A program made the position numbers and the translations under genes. From Molossus alvarezi (Eukaryota > Chordata > Mammalia > Chiroptera > Molossidae), in contig CM073887.1 in NCBI GenBank assembly GCA_037176705.1, positions 55,389,001 to 55,453,000 of the forward strand: a stretch of 64,000 nt of DNA, read 5' to 3'. The notes beneath the pieces are model-generated. The model was not told the origin of the DNA and made no database searches. It saw only the letters and a list, made by a program, of their open reading frames with translations. Below, in pieces: positions 11,201 through 22,253 of this stretch (its first letter is position 1; every line of letters starts with the position of its first letter).

Positions 11201-14200
11201 AGTCACTCAGTAAACAACTGCTGAACTTTGAGACAGACCCTGTGCTGGGCCTTGGGAGACACAGGAAACTGAGTCACAGTGGTTGAGCAACCAAACTTAG
11301 TACAGGGAAGTGGTGATCAGGAAGGGGACCCCGAGGAAGGGACAGTGGTGCTGAGACTGTAAGAATGTAAAGTCCCCAGGGAAGAGTGTTCCTGGCCTTT
11401 GGAAGGGAACAAAGTGTGTAAAGACCCAAGGAGGGAACTGGCACAGATTGCTCAAGGAACAGAAAGGAAGGCAGATGATTGGATTACAGTGCATCTGCGG
11501 AAGGGGGGGTAGGAGCAGAGGTCAGAGGTCAAGCTGCAGTAAGGTGTGAGGACCATAGGAATCTAATAGGGCTCAGATTGGAATCATGGCCTGTTAGGCT
11601 GAGTAAAGGGGGCCCAGCCCAGGGTGGCAGCTGAGGGTGCGGACATAGGTGAATACCTGGTAGACGGTGACCCTGGCGCTGAGGTCAGGCTCTATGTGCC
11701 GCAGGCCCAGCTTGGCCAGGTCCACGGGGTCCTGGGGCAGGTCCCGGGGCACGGGAAAGGGGTTGACATTCTTGAAGCGGGAGAACCACAGCTTCATGCG
11801 CACGAACTTGAGCATGGGGTAGCTTTTGCGCCCAAATATCTGAACCAGCAGGAACTCTGTCTCCTTGTTGGGCATCACCCCTATGCCAGGTGGATAGCAG
11901 CAGAGCCTCAGGGAGGGGGCAGAGAAGGGACGCATGAGAGACAGAGACCAGTAGAGGGGCTCGGGACCAAGCGGGAATTATGGCAAGGACCAAATGGAAA
12001 AAGCCAGAGACAGGGAGAATAGAAGTCAGAGAATTGATGCCAGAGAGGGATGACAAAATCCGAGAGAGTTTAAAGGAAAAATCAGAGGGAGAGAGGAAAG
12101 AGATGAGAGCCAGAAAAAGAGATTGGGGGGTGGGGAGCAGGCCAGGCAGAGAGGACACACATCAGAGCCATAGAGCACTGGAGAGGCCCAGACCCAGGAG
12201 TGGGAGGCAGCCACTCCCCCACCCTGAGCCTGCTGGCCTCACCGTGGTTTTCCATCTGCTCCAGGACCGCAATCCCACACTCCTGCTGCCGTGGGTAGTG
12301 AATGAAGATTTTCTGGAAGACGCTGCGAGGCTGGAAGACCTCCTTGGGGAAGATGTCAAGCAGCAGGTTGTAGACGGCCAGGTCCCTTTCGACTCCGTAC
12401 TCCCGCATCTTGCGCAGGGCTAGGTAGATGAAGTCAACGTGGCCCCGCTTGTGCACGTTATGCTGCCCGAAGTTCTGCACGGCTCGCACAAAGCTGGCCT
12501 TGTCCCAGGTCCCATCTGGTGCCTGCCTAAACAGCTCTTCGTAGGGTGATGGGGCCTTAGCGGGTACCCGCAGGGGCTCAGGCGGGCTTGGGACCAGAGA
12601 TGAGTCAGAGCTGTGGGTGGCTACACTGCAGTGGAGGCCTCGAGCGGTCTGGGAGGGTACCTGGAGACAAAGAACCACTGCTAGAATATGCTACCCCCAG
12701 TGCCCCTTGGGGACTGCCAGGCTTGCTCTTTCCTGGGAAAGGTGCCAGTGGTCATCCCTAAGGGCCTCTGAGGAGGTGTGCTGTGGTTAGAAACCCAAGA
12801 TCAGGCATCATTACAGACTGTGAGGACACAATAATAAAACCCCCATGGAGGCAATTCGACAACACTCACCATGAGGACAAACATATACCCTCTGTCGCAG
12901 CAATCCTGCTATCCTCACTCAAGGATATTTTTCCATTGATTTTTATATAGTGTTGTGGGGGAAGGGGAGAGACATCAATGTGAGAAAGACACATTGATTG
13001 GCTGTCTCCCACACAACCCTGACCAGGGCTGGGGATTGAACCTGCAACCCAGGTACATGCCCTTGACTGGGAATCAAACCCACAACTCTTCAGTCCTTGG
13101 GCCGATGCTCTAACCACTGAGACCCCAGCCAGGGCCTGCACCTGATATTTAAATTTAACTCAAATGACTTATGTGCATCTGCTGTGTCAGTGGAAATGGC
13201 CCCAATGTGCATCAGCAAGGAAATGATATAGCGAATGGCTATGAACTTGAACAAGGAGCACCTGCTGCTCTAAGACACACTGAGGAGGTCTTGTGTTACC
13301 TGGGGTGAACTTCAAGGTAGATCATTACATAAAAAAAAAGGTGTGAAACAGTGTGTAGAATAGGTTCCCATATGTGCAAAAAAACCCCCCCAAAACCCCA
13401 ATCTTATATACAGTAGATATTCATTACTTGCGGATTCCATATTTCCAAATTTGCCTCCTTGCTAAAATTGATTTGTAATCCCCAAGTCAATACTCCCTCA
13501 TGGTACTTTCCTGGACTTTTGTGGACATGTGTAGTTGAAGTTGAACAAGATGATACTCTGCCTTCCTGTTTTGGCTCTCATACAGTCAACAAGTGTCCTT
13601 TTAGAGACTTATTTAGTACATGTTTCTCACATCTTTTTGCTGGTGATCTTGCTATTGAAAATGGCCCCCAAGCGTGGTATAGAAGTGCTGCCTAGTATTC
13701 CTACATGCAAGAAGGCTCTACTGTTGCTTATAGGAAAAATACATGTGGTGCCTGACCAGCACAGCTCAGTTGGTTGAGTGTGTCCAAGCACTCGAGGTCG
13801 CCATTTCGATTTCTGGTCAGGGCACATTCCGGGGTTGCGGGCTCCATCCCCAGTAGTGCAGGAGACAGCTGATCAATGTTTCCCTCTCATTGATGTTTCT
13901 CTCTTTCTCTCTCCCCCTTCTTCTCTCTGAAATCAATAAAAACATATTAAAAAAAATACACGTGGTAGATAAGCTTCATTTAGGTATACATTATAGTGCT
14001 GTTGACTGTTGAGTTCAATGTTAATAAATCCACAATATATGTGAAATAAGGTATCTTTAAATGGAATCATGCACACACTAAGGTTATATATTGACTGGCT
14101 GAGGAAAATGTGACAAGAGGCTCACAGAAACCCTACCTCATACTTCACCTGGGAGCAAAGTTTTAGAATCGCTAATTCAATGTATGCAACAACTTTATAG

Positions 14201-16025
14201 ACCATAACTACTGTGAATAATGAGAACTGACTGTATGTATATGTATTTTGTGTGTCTGTCAAATATCTCTGGAAGGAAATAACAATAAGTGAGTAACATC
14301 TCTTGCTTCTAGAGCTAAGTGGTGGTAGCCAGATAGAAGGACAGACCTTTGTCATGATGTATGTAGCCTCAGAACTTTTTGAATGTTGAAGTGTATCTTT
14401 TTTAATCCTCACCTGAGGATATTTTTCTGTTTATCTTTAGATAAAATGGGAGGGGGAGAGGGGGAGAGAGAGAGAGAGAGAGAGACACTGACTGGTTGCC
14501 TCCCGCAGGACCCCAACCAGGGCTGGGGACAAACGGCAACTGAGGTATACGCCCTTGACTGGAATTGAACCCGCGACTCATTGGTCCGCAGGTTGACACA
14601 CTAACCACTGAGCCAAACTGGCCAGGGCAAACTGTAATGTATTTTTGAACTAAATGTATTACCTATTCAAAAGATAAATTTTAAAAAATGAGTTAAAAAC
14701 AAACAAAAACCCAAAAGAACTTAAACTGAGTTTTAAAAAAATGCAGATTTTGGAGTCAGCAGGAATCTCAGCTTGACTGTTCTCTGTCAGGTAACACCCA
14801 TAACCTACTTTACTGCTAAGGTCTCAGTTTCCTCATCTGTTAGGATGGCATCCACCTTGGGTTAAGGAGATCTTGTTTCCAGAGTGGGGAGTGCATGCTG
14901 TTGGGGGAAGACCAAATCCCTCCAGAACAGAAGTCAGCAAACCACTGCCTATGGGCAAATCCAGCCAGCTGCCTGCATTTGTAAATAAAGTTTTATTGGA
15001 ACAGTCATGCTCATTCATTATGTCTGGCCTGTGGCAGAACTGAATAGTTGTGACAACGACTGTGTTGCCTGCAAAGCAAAAACTATTTACTCTCTGACCC
15101 TTGATGAAAAAGTATGCTGACCCCTGCTTTAAATGATAAACTAAAAAATTTTTTATTTTAATTTGAACTGAATGTTTACTGAATATTCTTATGTTCCAGG
15201 CATTGCTGAGCACTTACTGTACCCATTTTACAGATGAAGAAATTGAGGCCCAGTGGGTGTAAAGTGGGATGTCTGGTGTAACACAGCTGCAGAGCAGCAG
15301 AGATGAAATTGGAGTCTCTGCTCTGCTGCCCTCAACAGCCATCCTTAAGTCTTGCTTAAATAAGGTGATATCAAACAGACAGGCATTCATTTAAAGTGAA
15401 AGTGTAGGCAACTAATACTACAGGTGGTATATGCATAAGGGGAAAATCAAAAAGGAAGCTCTAGAATACCCAAAAGAAGGGGAGATCCCACAAAGGAGAT
15501 AATGTGAATGAAATGCATAGCAAAGGGCCTGGCATAGAGAAAGGGCTCGATAAGAGCTTTTAGTAGTATCACTACTACCATTATTGTTGTTGTTATTGCA
15601 ATCTATGGCCATTGATTGGCTTGGGCCATCTGGTCACTTTGGGTAAATGATGGAAGTTCAATTTTCTGTCCAAATCCTTATACGTGGATGTAGGAGTTAC
15701 TGAGTCACCACCCAAATCCAGTTAGCTCATACATCCGTATTTTCAAGTTCCCTTGGCACCAGTACTTTTTAAAATAAATAAAAAACATTCATTTGGCCCT
15801 CAGATCAGACAGGCCAGCTTAGACTCCTCAGAGCTGCCTTCATGAGGTGGATTCTGAAGGGCTTGGGAGCAAATCCCAGGCTTGCCTGCCTACCTCCTTC
15901 CACCTTCATGACTGCTTGGCTGCAGTTACCTGAGAGAAGGGGGCTCCCGTGAGGGCGGTACCACAGATGCCTCTCCAGCTCCGAGAGAGGCCCTGAGCTA
16001 GCAGGATGGCACGGGCCCAGCTCAT
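5892..16025 (-). CDS. ECSIT: ECSIT, complex I assembly and Toll/BMP signalling adaptor
   Basis: ECSIT is known as a subunit of the mitochondrial complex I assembly machinery (MCIA, with NDUFAF1 and ACAD9). It is also known as a cytosolic adaptor between TRAF6 and MEKK1 and in BMP/SMAD signalling. Seven coding exons joined at GT/AG sites (minus strand: 16025-15930, 12660-12243, 11880-11657, 7208-7154, 7036-6888, 6719-6614, 6139-5892) give exactly 431 codons plus stop, the human length. The N-terminus [17 protein letters not shown] is a basic, amphipathic mitochondrial presequence. The middle contains [20 protein letters not shown] and [20 protein letters not shown], in a PPR-like helical region. 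The tail is acidic, then glutamine-rich (EEEEDD, RQQQRQS). All phases agree. An in-frame upstream ATG in exon 1 may extend the N-terminus (see findings). Confidence 0.96.
6614..6719 (-). CDS. ECSIT: ECSIT exon 7
   Basis: 106 nt encoding [20 protein letters not shown] and [12 protein letters not shown]. The acceptor is GTAG|GAAGTG and the donor GAAG|GTAAAA. Confidence 0.94.
6888..7036 (-). CDS. ECSIT: ECSIT exon 6
   Basis: 149 nt encoding [20 protein letters not shown] through ADLVPPEER. The acceptor is ATACCAG|GTATCC and the donor AGAGG|GTGAGG, restoring phase 0. Confidence 0.95.
7154..7208 (-). CDS. ECSIT: ECSIT exon 5 (55 nt)
   Basis: A very small exon encoding [18 protein letters not shown], matching the variable linker of the human protein. 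The acceptor is TTTTTTGCAG and the donor GTAG|GTAAGA. It shifts the phase from 0 to 1. Confidence 0.92.
7401..7605 (+). repeat. Ves SINE, second subfamily
   Basis: Subfamily with GGGCACATGCCTGGGTTG and an AAATCAATTAC end. Flanks share AAGATGCTCAC. It lies in ECSIT intron 4, upstream of exon 5. Confidence 0.88.
7625..7800 (+). repeat. MIR SINE fossil
   Basis: MIR core (CTGTGTGGCCTTGG...AAGTTGC) followed by the ACATAGTAAGTGCTCAG tail. Confidence 0.7.
8098..8445 (-). repeat. Ves SINE with (TATAGA)n tail
   Basis: The duplication ACTGCCAACCATAT (8084-8097 and 8446-8459) encloses both the SINE (about 8187-8445) and a CTATAT-type microsatellite (8098-8186). The microsatellite is therefore the SINE's own 3' tail. 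Confidence 0.9.
8521..8707 (-). repeat. Ves SINE, second subfamily
   Basis: Antisense copy with TTTATTGATTTTAGAGAG and ending GCCACACCGGCCAGG. Confidence 0.9.
8711..8850 (-). repeat. LINE-1 fragment
   Basis: Carries TTATTGGGGTGACATTG and ATAAAATTATAT, a widespread mammalian L1 3'-region signature. A related piece lies at 45105-45165. Confidence 0.5.
8862..9106 (-). repeat. Ves SINE (old copy)
   Basis: Antisense, diverged copy flanked by TAGGAGAAAC on both sides. Confidence 0.88.
9224..9430 (+). repeat. tRNA-derived bat SINE, third type
   Basis: Head CCTGGCCAGGTAGCTC, body with GTGGAACAACAAATTGATG, end AAATCAATCAATAAA. The same type is at 56325-56500. Confidence 0.85.
9431..10354. other. 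AT-rich intron stretch, nothing recognised
   Basis: Intron 4 of ECSIT. No exon or confidently assigned repeat. Confidence 0.5.
10355..10612 (+). repeat. Ves SINE
   Basis: Flanked by a 16-bp duplication AAAATTAAGAAATGAG on both sides. The tail is AAAT-rich. Confidence 0.93.
10640..11060 (+). repeat. L2 LINE fragment
   Basis: Matches the L2 body, for example TGCTCCCTCTGCCAGGAATA followed by CCAAGAAGCCCTCCTGA. Confidence 0.7.
11657..11880 (-). CDS. ECSIT: ECSIT exon 4
   Basis: 224 nt encoding [10 protein letters not shown] through SARVTVYQ. The acceptor is GCATAG|GGGTGATG and the donor TACCAG|GTATTC, with the split glycine codon completed correctly. It ends in phase 0 at residue 246. Confidence 0.95.
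12243..12660 (-). CDS. ECSIT: ECSIT exon 3
   Basis: The largest coding exon (418 nt) runs from [11 protein letters not shown] to AVLEQMENH. The acceptor CTCCAG precedes GTACCC and the donor is CACG|GTGAGG, leaving phase 1. It covers the end of the presequence and the start of the helical domain. Confidence 0.95.
12905..13137 (-). repeat. Ves SINE
   Basis: Antisense, moderately diverged copy in ECSIT intron 2. Confidence 0.88.
13411..14233. mobile_element. Tigger-type DNA transposon fossil
   Basis: Related inverted ends CAGTAGATATTCATTACTTG and (reverse) CAGTCAGTTCTCATTATTCA are each bordered by TA, the target of this superfamily. The body has old Tigger-like sequence. A SINE sits inside at 13749-13955. 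Confidence 0.75.
13749..13955 (+). repeat. Ves SINE, second subfamily
   Basis: Inserted in the Tigger fossil. Flanks are AAATACATGTGGT and AAATACACGTGGT. Confidence 0.88.
14397..14628 (-). repeat. Ves SINE
   Basis: Antisense copy with AATCCTCACCTGAGGATA at the left and GCCAAACTGGCCAGGGC at the right. Confidence 0.92.
14928..15126 (-). mobile_element. hAT-Charlie-type DNA transposon fossil
   Basis: Ends CAGAAGTCAGCAAAC and (reverse) CAGGGGTCAGCATAC are hAT-like inverted repeats. The inside has AAATAAAGTTTTATTGGAAC. The subfamily is not assigned and the 8-bp target repeat is decayed. Confidence 0.65.
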
Positions 16026-16048
16026 GCCTCTGCTTGTTGGACAACCAC
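15930..16048 (-). CDS. ECSIT: ECSIT exon 2 (start codon, mitochondrial presequence)
   Basis: The acceptor CCAG ends at 16049. The annotated-type ATG is at 16023-16025 and the donor CTCAG|GTAACT follows codon 32 in phase 0. The 23 bases before the ATG contain no stop in its frame. Confidence 0.93.
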
Positions 16049-16269
16049 CTGGACAAGGGAGAAGAGATAGCATCAGCCCAGCACTCCACCAGATAATGAA
16101 GATAAGACCCCTCTCGTGGGTAGAGGCCACATTCCAGACTGCATAGCTAACTCACCAGTTCCACTGGTTTCCTCATCCACAAGATAGAGCTTAAATGACT
16201 GTTAAATCAAGAAACCTCGCTTCACTATCTAGAGAAATTTGCTGCAATGGTCCCCCCTCTCTTCCAGGT

Positions 16270-16533
16270 CATGTTTTTTTGTGTTTTTTTTTATCCTCAC
16301 CCGAGGACATTTTTCCATTTTTTGTTCAGATAGAGCGGGAGGGAGAGAGAGGGGGAGAGAGAGAGAGAGAAACATCGATGTGAAAGGGACACATCGATTG
16401 GCTGCCACCTGCACGACCAACCAGGGCCGGGGACAAACTGCAACCGAGGTACATGCCCTTAGCGGGAACCGAACCCGGGTCTCTCTGTATCGCAGGCCGA
16501 CGCTCCAACCGCTGAGCCAAACCGGCCAGGGCA
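16270..16533 (-). repeat. Ves SINE (young)
   Basis: Near-consensus copy inserted in the T-tail of the next SINE. CATGTTTT occurs at both ends. Confidence 0.93.
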
Positions 16534-16743
16534 TGTTTTCTTTTTTTTAATCCTCACCCAAGGATATGCTTTTATTGATTTTAAAGAGAGAGGAAGGAAG
16601 AGAGAAACATTGGTGGGTTGCCTCTCATACAGGCCCTGACCTGGGATTGAACCTGCATCATAGGTATGTGCCCTGACCTGAAATGGAAACTGCTGCCTTT
16701 GGAGTACAGGATGATGCTCCAACCGAGCCACCCAGCCAAGGCC
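16534..16743 (-). repeat. Ves SINE, second subfamily (host of the previous copy)
   Basis: Older copy. CCAGGTCAT flanks the pair at about 16264 and 16749, showing nested insertion. Confidence 0.85.
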
Positions 16744-19510
16744 CTACCAGGTCATTTTTTAACTTTAGTAACATACCATATAGTCTACCCTTTTAACGTA
16801 TAAGGGTATATGTTATAGGGGTATAAGCATATAAGGGTAAAGTATAAAGTTCAGTGTTTGTTTTTTTTTAGTATATTCAGAGTTGTGCAACCATCACTGT
16901 AATATAATTTTAGAACATTTTTGTCACCCTGGAAAGAAAACCTATGCCCATTAACCATTACTCTGATTTCCTCTCATCCTCAACCCTAGACAACCAATAA
17001 TCTACCATCTGTATAAATTTGCCTACTCTCAGTAATTCATATAAGTGGAATCATGTGATTTTTTTTGTGCCCAGCACCTTTCATTGAGCATGTGCTCAAG
17101 GTTTGTCCACGTCGTTACATGTATCTGAATTCATTCCTTTCAGTTGCCAAGAAATTTCCATTGTATAGATATGTTTTATGTATGTTCATCAGCTGATGGA
17201 CATTTGGGTTGTTTCCACTTTTTTACTATGACTAATGCTGCTATGAACACTCATGTAGAAGTTTTTGTGTGAACATGTGTTTCCGCTTCCTTTGGGCATA
17301 TACTTAGAAGTCATATTGCTGCGATATATGCTAACTCTATGTTTAACATTTTGAGGAGCCCCTGAAACTGTTTTCCAAAGTAGCTGCACCATTTTGCATT
17401 CCCGTCAGCAATGTATAAAGGTTCTAATTTCTCCATATCCTTGCCAATACTTATTATTTTCTGTCATTTAGACTATAGACATCCTATTGAGTGTGAAGTG
17501 GTTATCTCCTTGAGGTTTGGATTTGCCTTTCACTAATGATTAATGATGTTGAGCATCTTTTCATATGCTTATTGGCTATTGTGTATCTTTGCTGGAGAAA
17601 TGTGTATTTAAATCCTTTGTCCATTTTTTAAACTGGTTACTTCTCTTATTGTTGAGTTTTAAGAGTTCTTTATATATTCTAGACCCTAGACCCTTATGAT
17701 TTAAAAATAATTTCTCCCATTCTTTGGGTTGTCTTTGCACTTCCTTGTTATTGCAGCATGTTTTACATTCTGAAGTCCAATTAACACTTTTCTTTTATAG
17801 CTCTGCTTTTGATGTTCTATCTAAAAAACCATTGCCAAGAGCCCAAAGTCATGATCTATTTCTCTGTTTTCTTCTAAGACTTTTAGCTCTTACATTTAGG
17901 TCTATGATCCACTTTGAATTTTTGTGTATTGTGTGACAAAGGGGTTCATGTGGATATCCAGTTGTCCTAATACTATTTGTTGAAGAGACTATTCTTTTCT
18001 CATTTTATTGTCTTAGCACTCTTGGTGAAGGTCAACTGACCATAAATGTAAGGGCTTATTTCTGGGCTCTCAATTCTATTCCATTGATCTATATGTTGAG
18101 CCTTATGCCAGTACCACAGTTTTGGTTATTGTTGTTTTATAGGTTTTAAAACCAGGAAGTATAAGTCCAACTTTGTTCTTCTAAGATTGTTTTGGCTATT
18201 TCTGGTCTCTTGCAATTACATATAAATTTTAGAATCAGCTGTCAATTTCTGCAAAAAGCCAAGAGGGATTCTGATAGGGATTATGTTGACTGTAAATTGA
18301 CATGGGTATCTTAATAATAATAGTAAGTCTTCTGATCCATGAACATGGGCTATGTGTCCATTTATTTAGATCTTTAATTATCTCAACAATGTTTTATAGT
18401 TTTCAGTCTTTTATTTCTTTTTCTTTTTTTTTATCATCCTCACCCGAGGACATTTTTCCATTCTTTGCTCAGGTAGAGAGGGAGGGAGAGAGAGGAACAG
18501 AGAGAGAAGGAAACATCGACGTGAAAGGGACACATCGAGTGGCTGCCACCCACACAACCCAACCAGGGTCGGGGACAAACTGCAACCGAGGTATGTGCCC
18601 TTAGCGGGAACCGAACCGAACCGAACCGTACTGCAGGCCGATGCTCTAACCGCTGAGCCAAACTGGACAGGGCCAGTCTTTATTTCTTTTGTTAATTTGT
18701 ATTTCATTCTTTATGTAGCTATTATAATGGGATTATTTCTTAATTTCATTTCTGTGCTGTTCAATCACTGCGCCACACTAGCTAGGCAATATAATTTATT
18801 TTACATGTTGATCTTGTATACTGAAACTATGCACAACTCACTTATTAGTTCTAATAGCGTTTTATTGGATTCCTTAGGATTTTCTATACACAAGATCATG
18901 TCATCTGCAAATAGAGATAGATTTGCTTCTTTCTTTCTAATCTGGATGCCTTTTATTTCTTTTTCCTGCCCAAGTGCCCTTGCTGGAGCCTGCAGTACAA
19001 TGTTGAATAGAAGTGGCAAAAACCACTTCCTTGTGTTGCTCTTGATCTTAGGGGGAAAGCATCCAGTCTTTCATCATCATGAGCTGTGTGTGGGTTTTTC
19101 ATAAATGTACTTATCAAGTTGAGGAAACATTGAGTGTTATTATCAGAAAGTGTACTGGATTTTGTAAATGTTTTTTGTTGCATCTATTGAAATAATTGTG
19201 TGGTTTTTGTCCTTTCATCTATTATTACAGTGTATTACATTAACTGATTTTCAAATTTTAAGCTAACCTTGCATTTCTGAGATAAATTCCACTTGATCAT
19301 GATATTTAATCCTTTTCATGTTACTAAAACTTGGTTTGCTAGTATTTTGTTGAAGATTTTTGTGTCCAAAGTCATAAGAAATACTGGTCTGTAGTTTTCT
19401 TTCAGCATTTGTTTAGTTTGGTATCAGGGTAGTACTGGCCTCATAAAATGAACTGGGAAGTATCTGGATCATTTTTAGCATTATTTAAACTTTCTCTAGC
19501 ATCTCCCATC
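16744..19510 (-). repeat. Old L1 fragment (3' UTR and ORF2 end)
   Basis: Antisense L1M-type sequence interrupted by one SINE. On the minus strand, 18801-19019 shows the reverse-transcriptase motif FADDMIL. Frames are broken, so it is inactive. Confidence 0.8.
18424..18674 (-). repeat. Ves SINE with expanded B-box region
   Basis: Inserted in the L1 fragment, with CAGTCTTTATTTCTTTT-type duplication. The unit GAACC is repeated in tandem at 18608-18628 where the B box lies. Confidence 0.92.
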
Positions 19511-19764
19511 TTTTTTTTTTTTATCCTCACCTGAGGACATTTTTGCACTTATCTTAGATAGAGTGGGAGGGAGAGAGGGAGGAAGAGAGAAAGAGAGAAA
19601 AACATTGATGTGAGAGATACACATTGACTGGTTGCCACCTACATGACCCCAACAGGGACCAGGGACAAATGGTAACCGAGGTATGTGCCCTTAGCAGGAA
19701 CTGAATCCGGGACTCTCTGGTCTGCAGGCCGACGCTCTAACCGCTGAGCCAAACTGGCCAGGGC
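19511..19764 (-). repeat. Ves SINE
   Basis: First of four same-strand SINEs in 1.2 kb. Flanks are AGCATCTCCCATC and AGCATCTCTCATC. Confidence 0.93.
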
Positions 19765-19776
19765 AGCATCTCTCAT

Positions 19777-20038
19777 CTTTTTTTTTTTTTTCTTCTCATC
19801 CTCACCAAAGGACATTTTTCCATTTTTCATTCAGATAGAGTGGGAAGGAGAGAGAGGAAGAGAGAGAGAGAGAAAAACATTGACATGAAAGGGACACATG
19901 GAGTGGTTGCCACCCACACGACCAACCAGGGCCCGGGACAAACTGCAACTGAGGTATGCACCCTTAGTGGGAACGGAACCTGGGTCTCTCTGGACCGCAG
20001 GCCGACGCTCCAACCACTGAGCCAAACCGGCCAGGGCA
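19777..20038 (-). repeat. Ves SINE
   Basis: Directly follows the previous copy; they share the ATCTCTCATCTT spacer as target duplication. Confidence 0.93.
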
Positions 20039-20105
20039 GTATCTCTCATCTTGATCTGGAGTCTCCCTGCAGCCTCTGCTTCACATCTCTGTTCCCTTTA
20101 CAGAA

Positions 20106-20322
20106 AAGTTTTTTTTTTTTAATGTTTTTATTGATTTTTAGAGAGAAGAAGGGAGGAGAGAGAGAGAAAGAGAGAGAGAGAGAAAGAGAAACATTGGTGG
20201 AAGAAAGGAACATCGATTGGTTGCCTCCTATACATACCCTGACTGGGGCTCTGACCAGGAATAAACCGATGACCATTCTGTGCACTGGATGATGCTCAAC
20301 CAATTGAGCCACTGGCCAGGGC
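20106..20322 (-). repeat. Ves SINE, second subfamily
   Basis: Flanked by CAGAAAAG-type repeats. It has the TTTATTGATTTTTAGAGAG end. Confidence 0.9.
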
Positions 20323-20412
20323 CAGAAAAGCTTTTCCTGAGAGGTGTCTACAGACTATGCTTTACTCACTCCAACTTGGCTGCCCCAACCACTCCTCTAA
20401 CACCATCCTTCG

Positions 20413-20673
20413 GGTTTTTTTTTTATCCTCACCTGAGGACATTTTTGCATTTATCCTTAGATAGAGTGGGAGGGAGAGAGGGAAGAGAGAGAGAAACATT
20501 GATGTAACAGAGACACATCGAGTGGTTGCCACCCACACAACCCCAAACGTGGTGGTGGGGGGTCGATGGACAGACAAACCACAACCAAGGTATGTGCCCT
20601 TAGCGGGAACCCAACCCGGGCCTCTCTGGTCCGCGGGCCGACACTCTAACCACTGAGTCAAACTGGCCAGGGC
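20413..20673 (-). repeat. Ves SINE
   Basis: Flanked by CCATCCTT. The middle has an unusual GGTGGTGGGGGGTCGATGG insertion near 20549. Confidence 0.92.
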
Positions 20674-20864
20674 CATCCTTGTGTTTTCTATACTTACCAA
20701 AGTCAGTGATTACTTCTCAGTCCTCATTTCATTTGATTTCTAAGAAGTATGTGGCACTGGTGAGGCCCTCTTCCCACCTGCTTGACACTCTTGATTTTCT
20801 TCCTAGCTCCCAGGCCTGTTTCTCAGCTAATCGGCCAAACCCACTTCCTTCTCTAAAGTTTACA

Positions 20865-21450
20865 ATGTTTGAAAACTTGAATGTGTAGAAAAATTACCTG
20901 GGATCTTGTTAAAAGGCAGATTCTGATTCAGCAGCTCTGGAGTGCAGACTCTGCTGCTTATCTAACAAGCTTGAGTGATGCTTATACTGCTGGTCTGGAG
21001 ACTACACTTTGAGTAATAAGACAAATCCCACATTCTGAATTTGTCTGCCTACTACCCTGAGGTGTCATTCAACTTGTTCTTCTCTTCTTTGTATTCCTGT
21101 AGGCAGCTCTAATGGTTCTCAGACTTTGTTCACATTAGAGTCAAGTAGGGAGCCTTTAAAAATCCCCATACCCAGGCCATAACCCAGATATATTAAATCA
21201 GAGTATCTAGAGGTAGGGCCCAGGAATCAGCATTTTAGCACACTCCAGTGATTCTCATATGCAGCTAAGATTAAGACCCTAATTTAAACCTTCGCTACTC
21301 AAAGTATGTTCCAGGGATCAGCCACCCTGGCATCATCATCTGGGAGCTTTTTAGAACTACAAAATCTCAGCCTTAATTCATACCTACTGAGTCAGAATCT
21401 GCATTTTAAACAGAGTCCAGGTTTCTTCTATGTGTGTTCAAGTCTGAGAA
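20865..21450. repeat. Cluster of three MER20-like fossils
   Basis: Three consecutive MER20-like units (about 20865-21020, 21110-21285, 21290-21450). Each has a form of the CTCAAA/GTTCTCA end, a TTTTTAGAA or TTGTTAAAA segment and TCAGAATCTG-like internal sequence. Confidence 0.6.
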
Positions 21451-21455
21451 ATGGT

Positions 21456-21703
21456 CCTGGCCTGATTGGCTCAGCAGTAGAGCATCGGCGCACCAACCAG
21501 TAAGTGGCAGGTTCGATTTCAGACATGGGCACGTACCTTGGTTGTGGTTTGTCCCCGGCCCTGGTTGGGGTCATGCGCGAGGCAACTAGTTGATATGTCC
21601 CTTTCACACTGATGTTTCTCTCTCTCTCCCTTTCTTTCCCTCCCACTCTATCTGAAGAGAAATAGAAAAATACCCTCGGGTAAGGATTTAAAAAAATAAA
21701 ATT
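21456..21703 (+). repeat. Ves SINE
   Basis: The only plus-strand SINE in ECSIT intron 1. Flanked by TCTGAGAAATG. Confidence 0.93.
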
Positions 21704-21719
21704 CTGAGAAATGATGATC

Positions 21720-22090
21720 TATGTGCTGATGGATCCAAATGTTTATCGCCAGCCCTGAGCTCCAACCTTCACACCTAACTGCCACTTTGGTATATAACCA
21801 GCTGTCTCAAACTTAATTTGCTCCAAAGTGATATCCCTGCTTAAACTTGTTCCTCTCCATCCTTGCCAATGACACCACCATTCCTAGACATTCAGGCCTA
21901 AAACCTAGAAATCATTGCTGAGTACACTGTGTCCCTCACTCCCTCACCTGATCCACCAAGTAGTCCTGGTGACTACTTCCAAATCCATCCCAAGCACATC
22001 CATTTCTCTCCATCTGCAGGCCTGCACCCCAATGACCTCTTTCCCAGCCTCCCACTTCTTTCCTAACTTGCCTCTAGTCAGTTCTGCCCA
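21720..22090 (+). repeat. L2-like fragment
   Basis: Pyrimidine-rich L2-type sequence resembling the 49.3-kb L2 piece. Decayed. Confidence 0.5.
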
Positions 22091-22117
22091 CCTTGACGAG
22101 AGGGAGCTTTTCATTTT

Positions 22118-22253
22118 TTAAATTATTTTTTTGTTAATGTTCCCCTGAGGATATTGTTTTCATTGATTTTTTTTACAGAGAATGGAAGGGAGGGAGGGAG
22201 AGAGAGAAACACGGACATGAGAAGACACATCATTTGGTTGCCTCCTGCATGCT
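22118..22253 (-). repeat. Ves SINE, truncated
   Basis: Only the tail half is present, ending at TGGTTGCCTCCTGCATGCT. The tRNA-like head is missing. Confidence 0.75.

Noticed and set aside
18801..19019. Reverse-transcriptase-like motif FADDMIL as a possible active gene
   Set aside because: Part of an old L1 fragment with broken frames and SINE interruption, so not functional.
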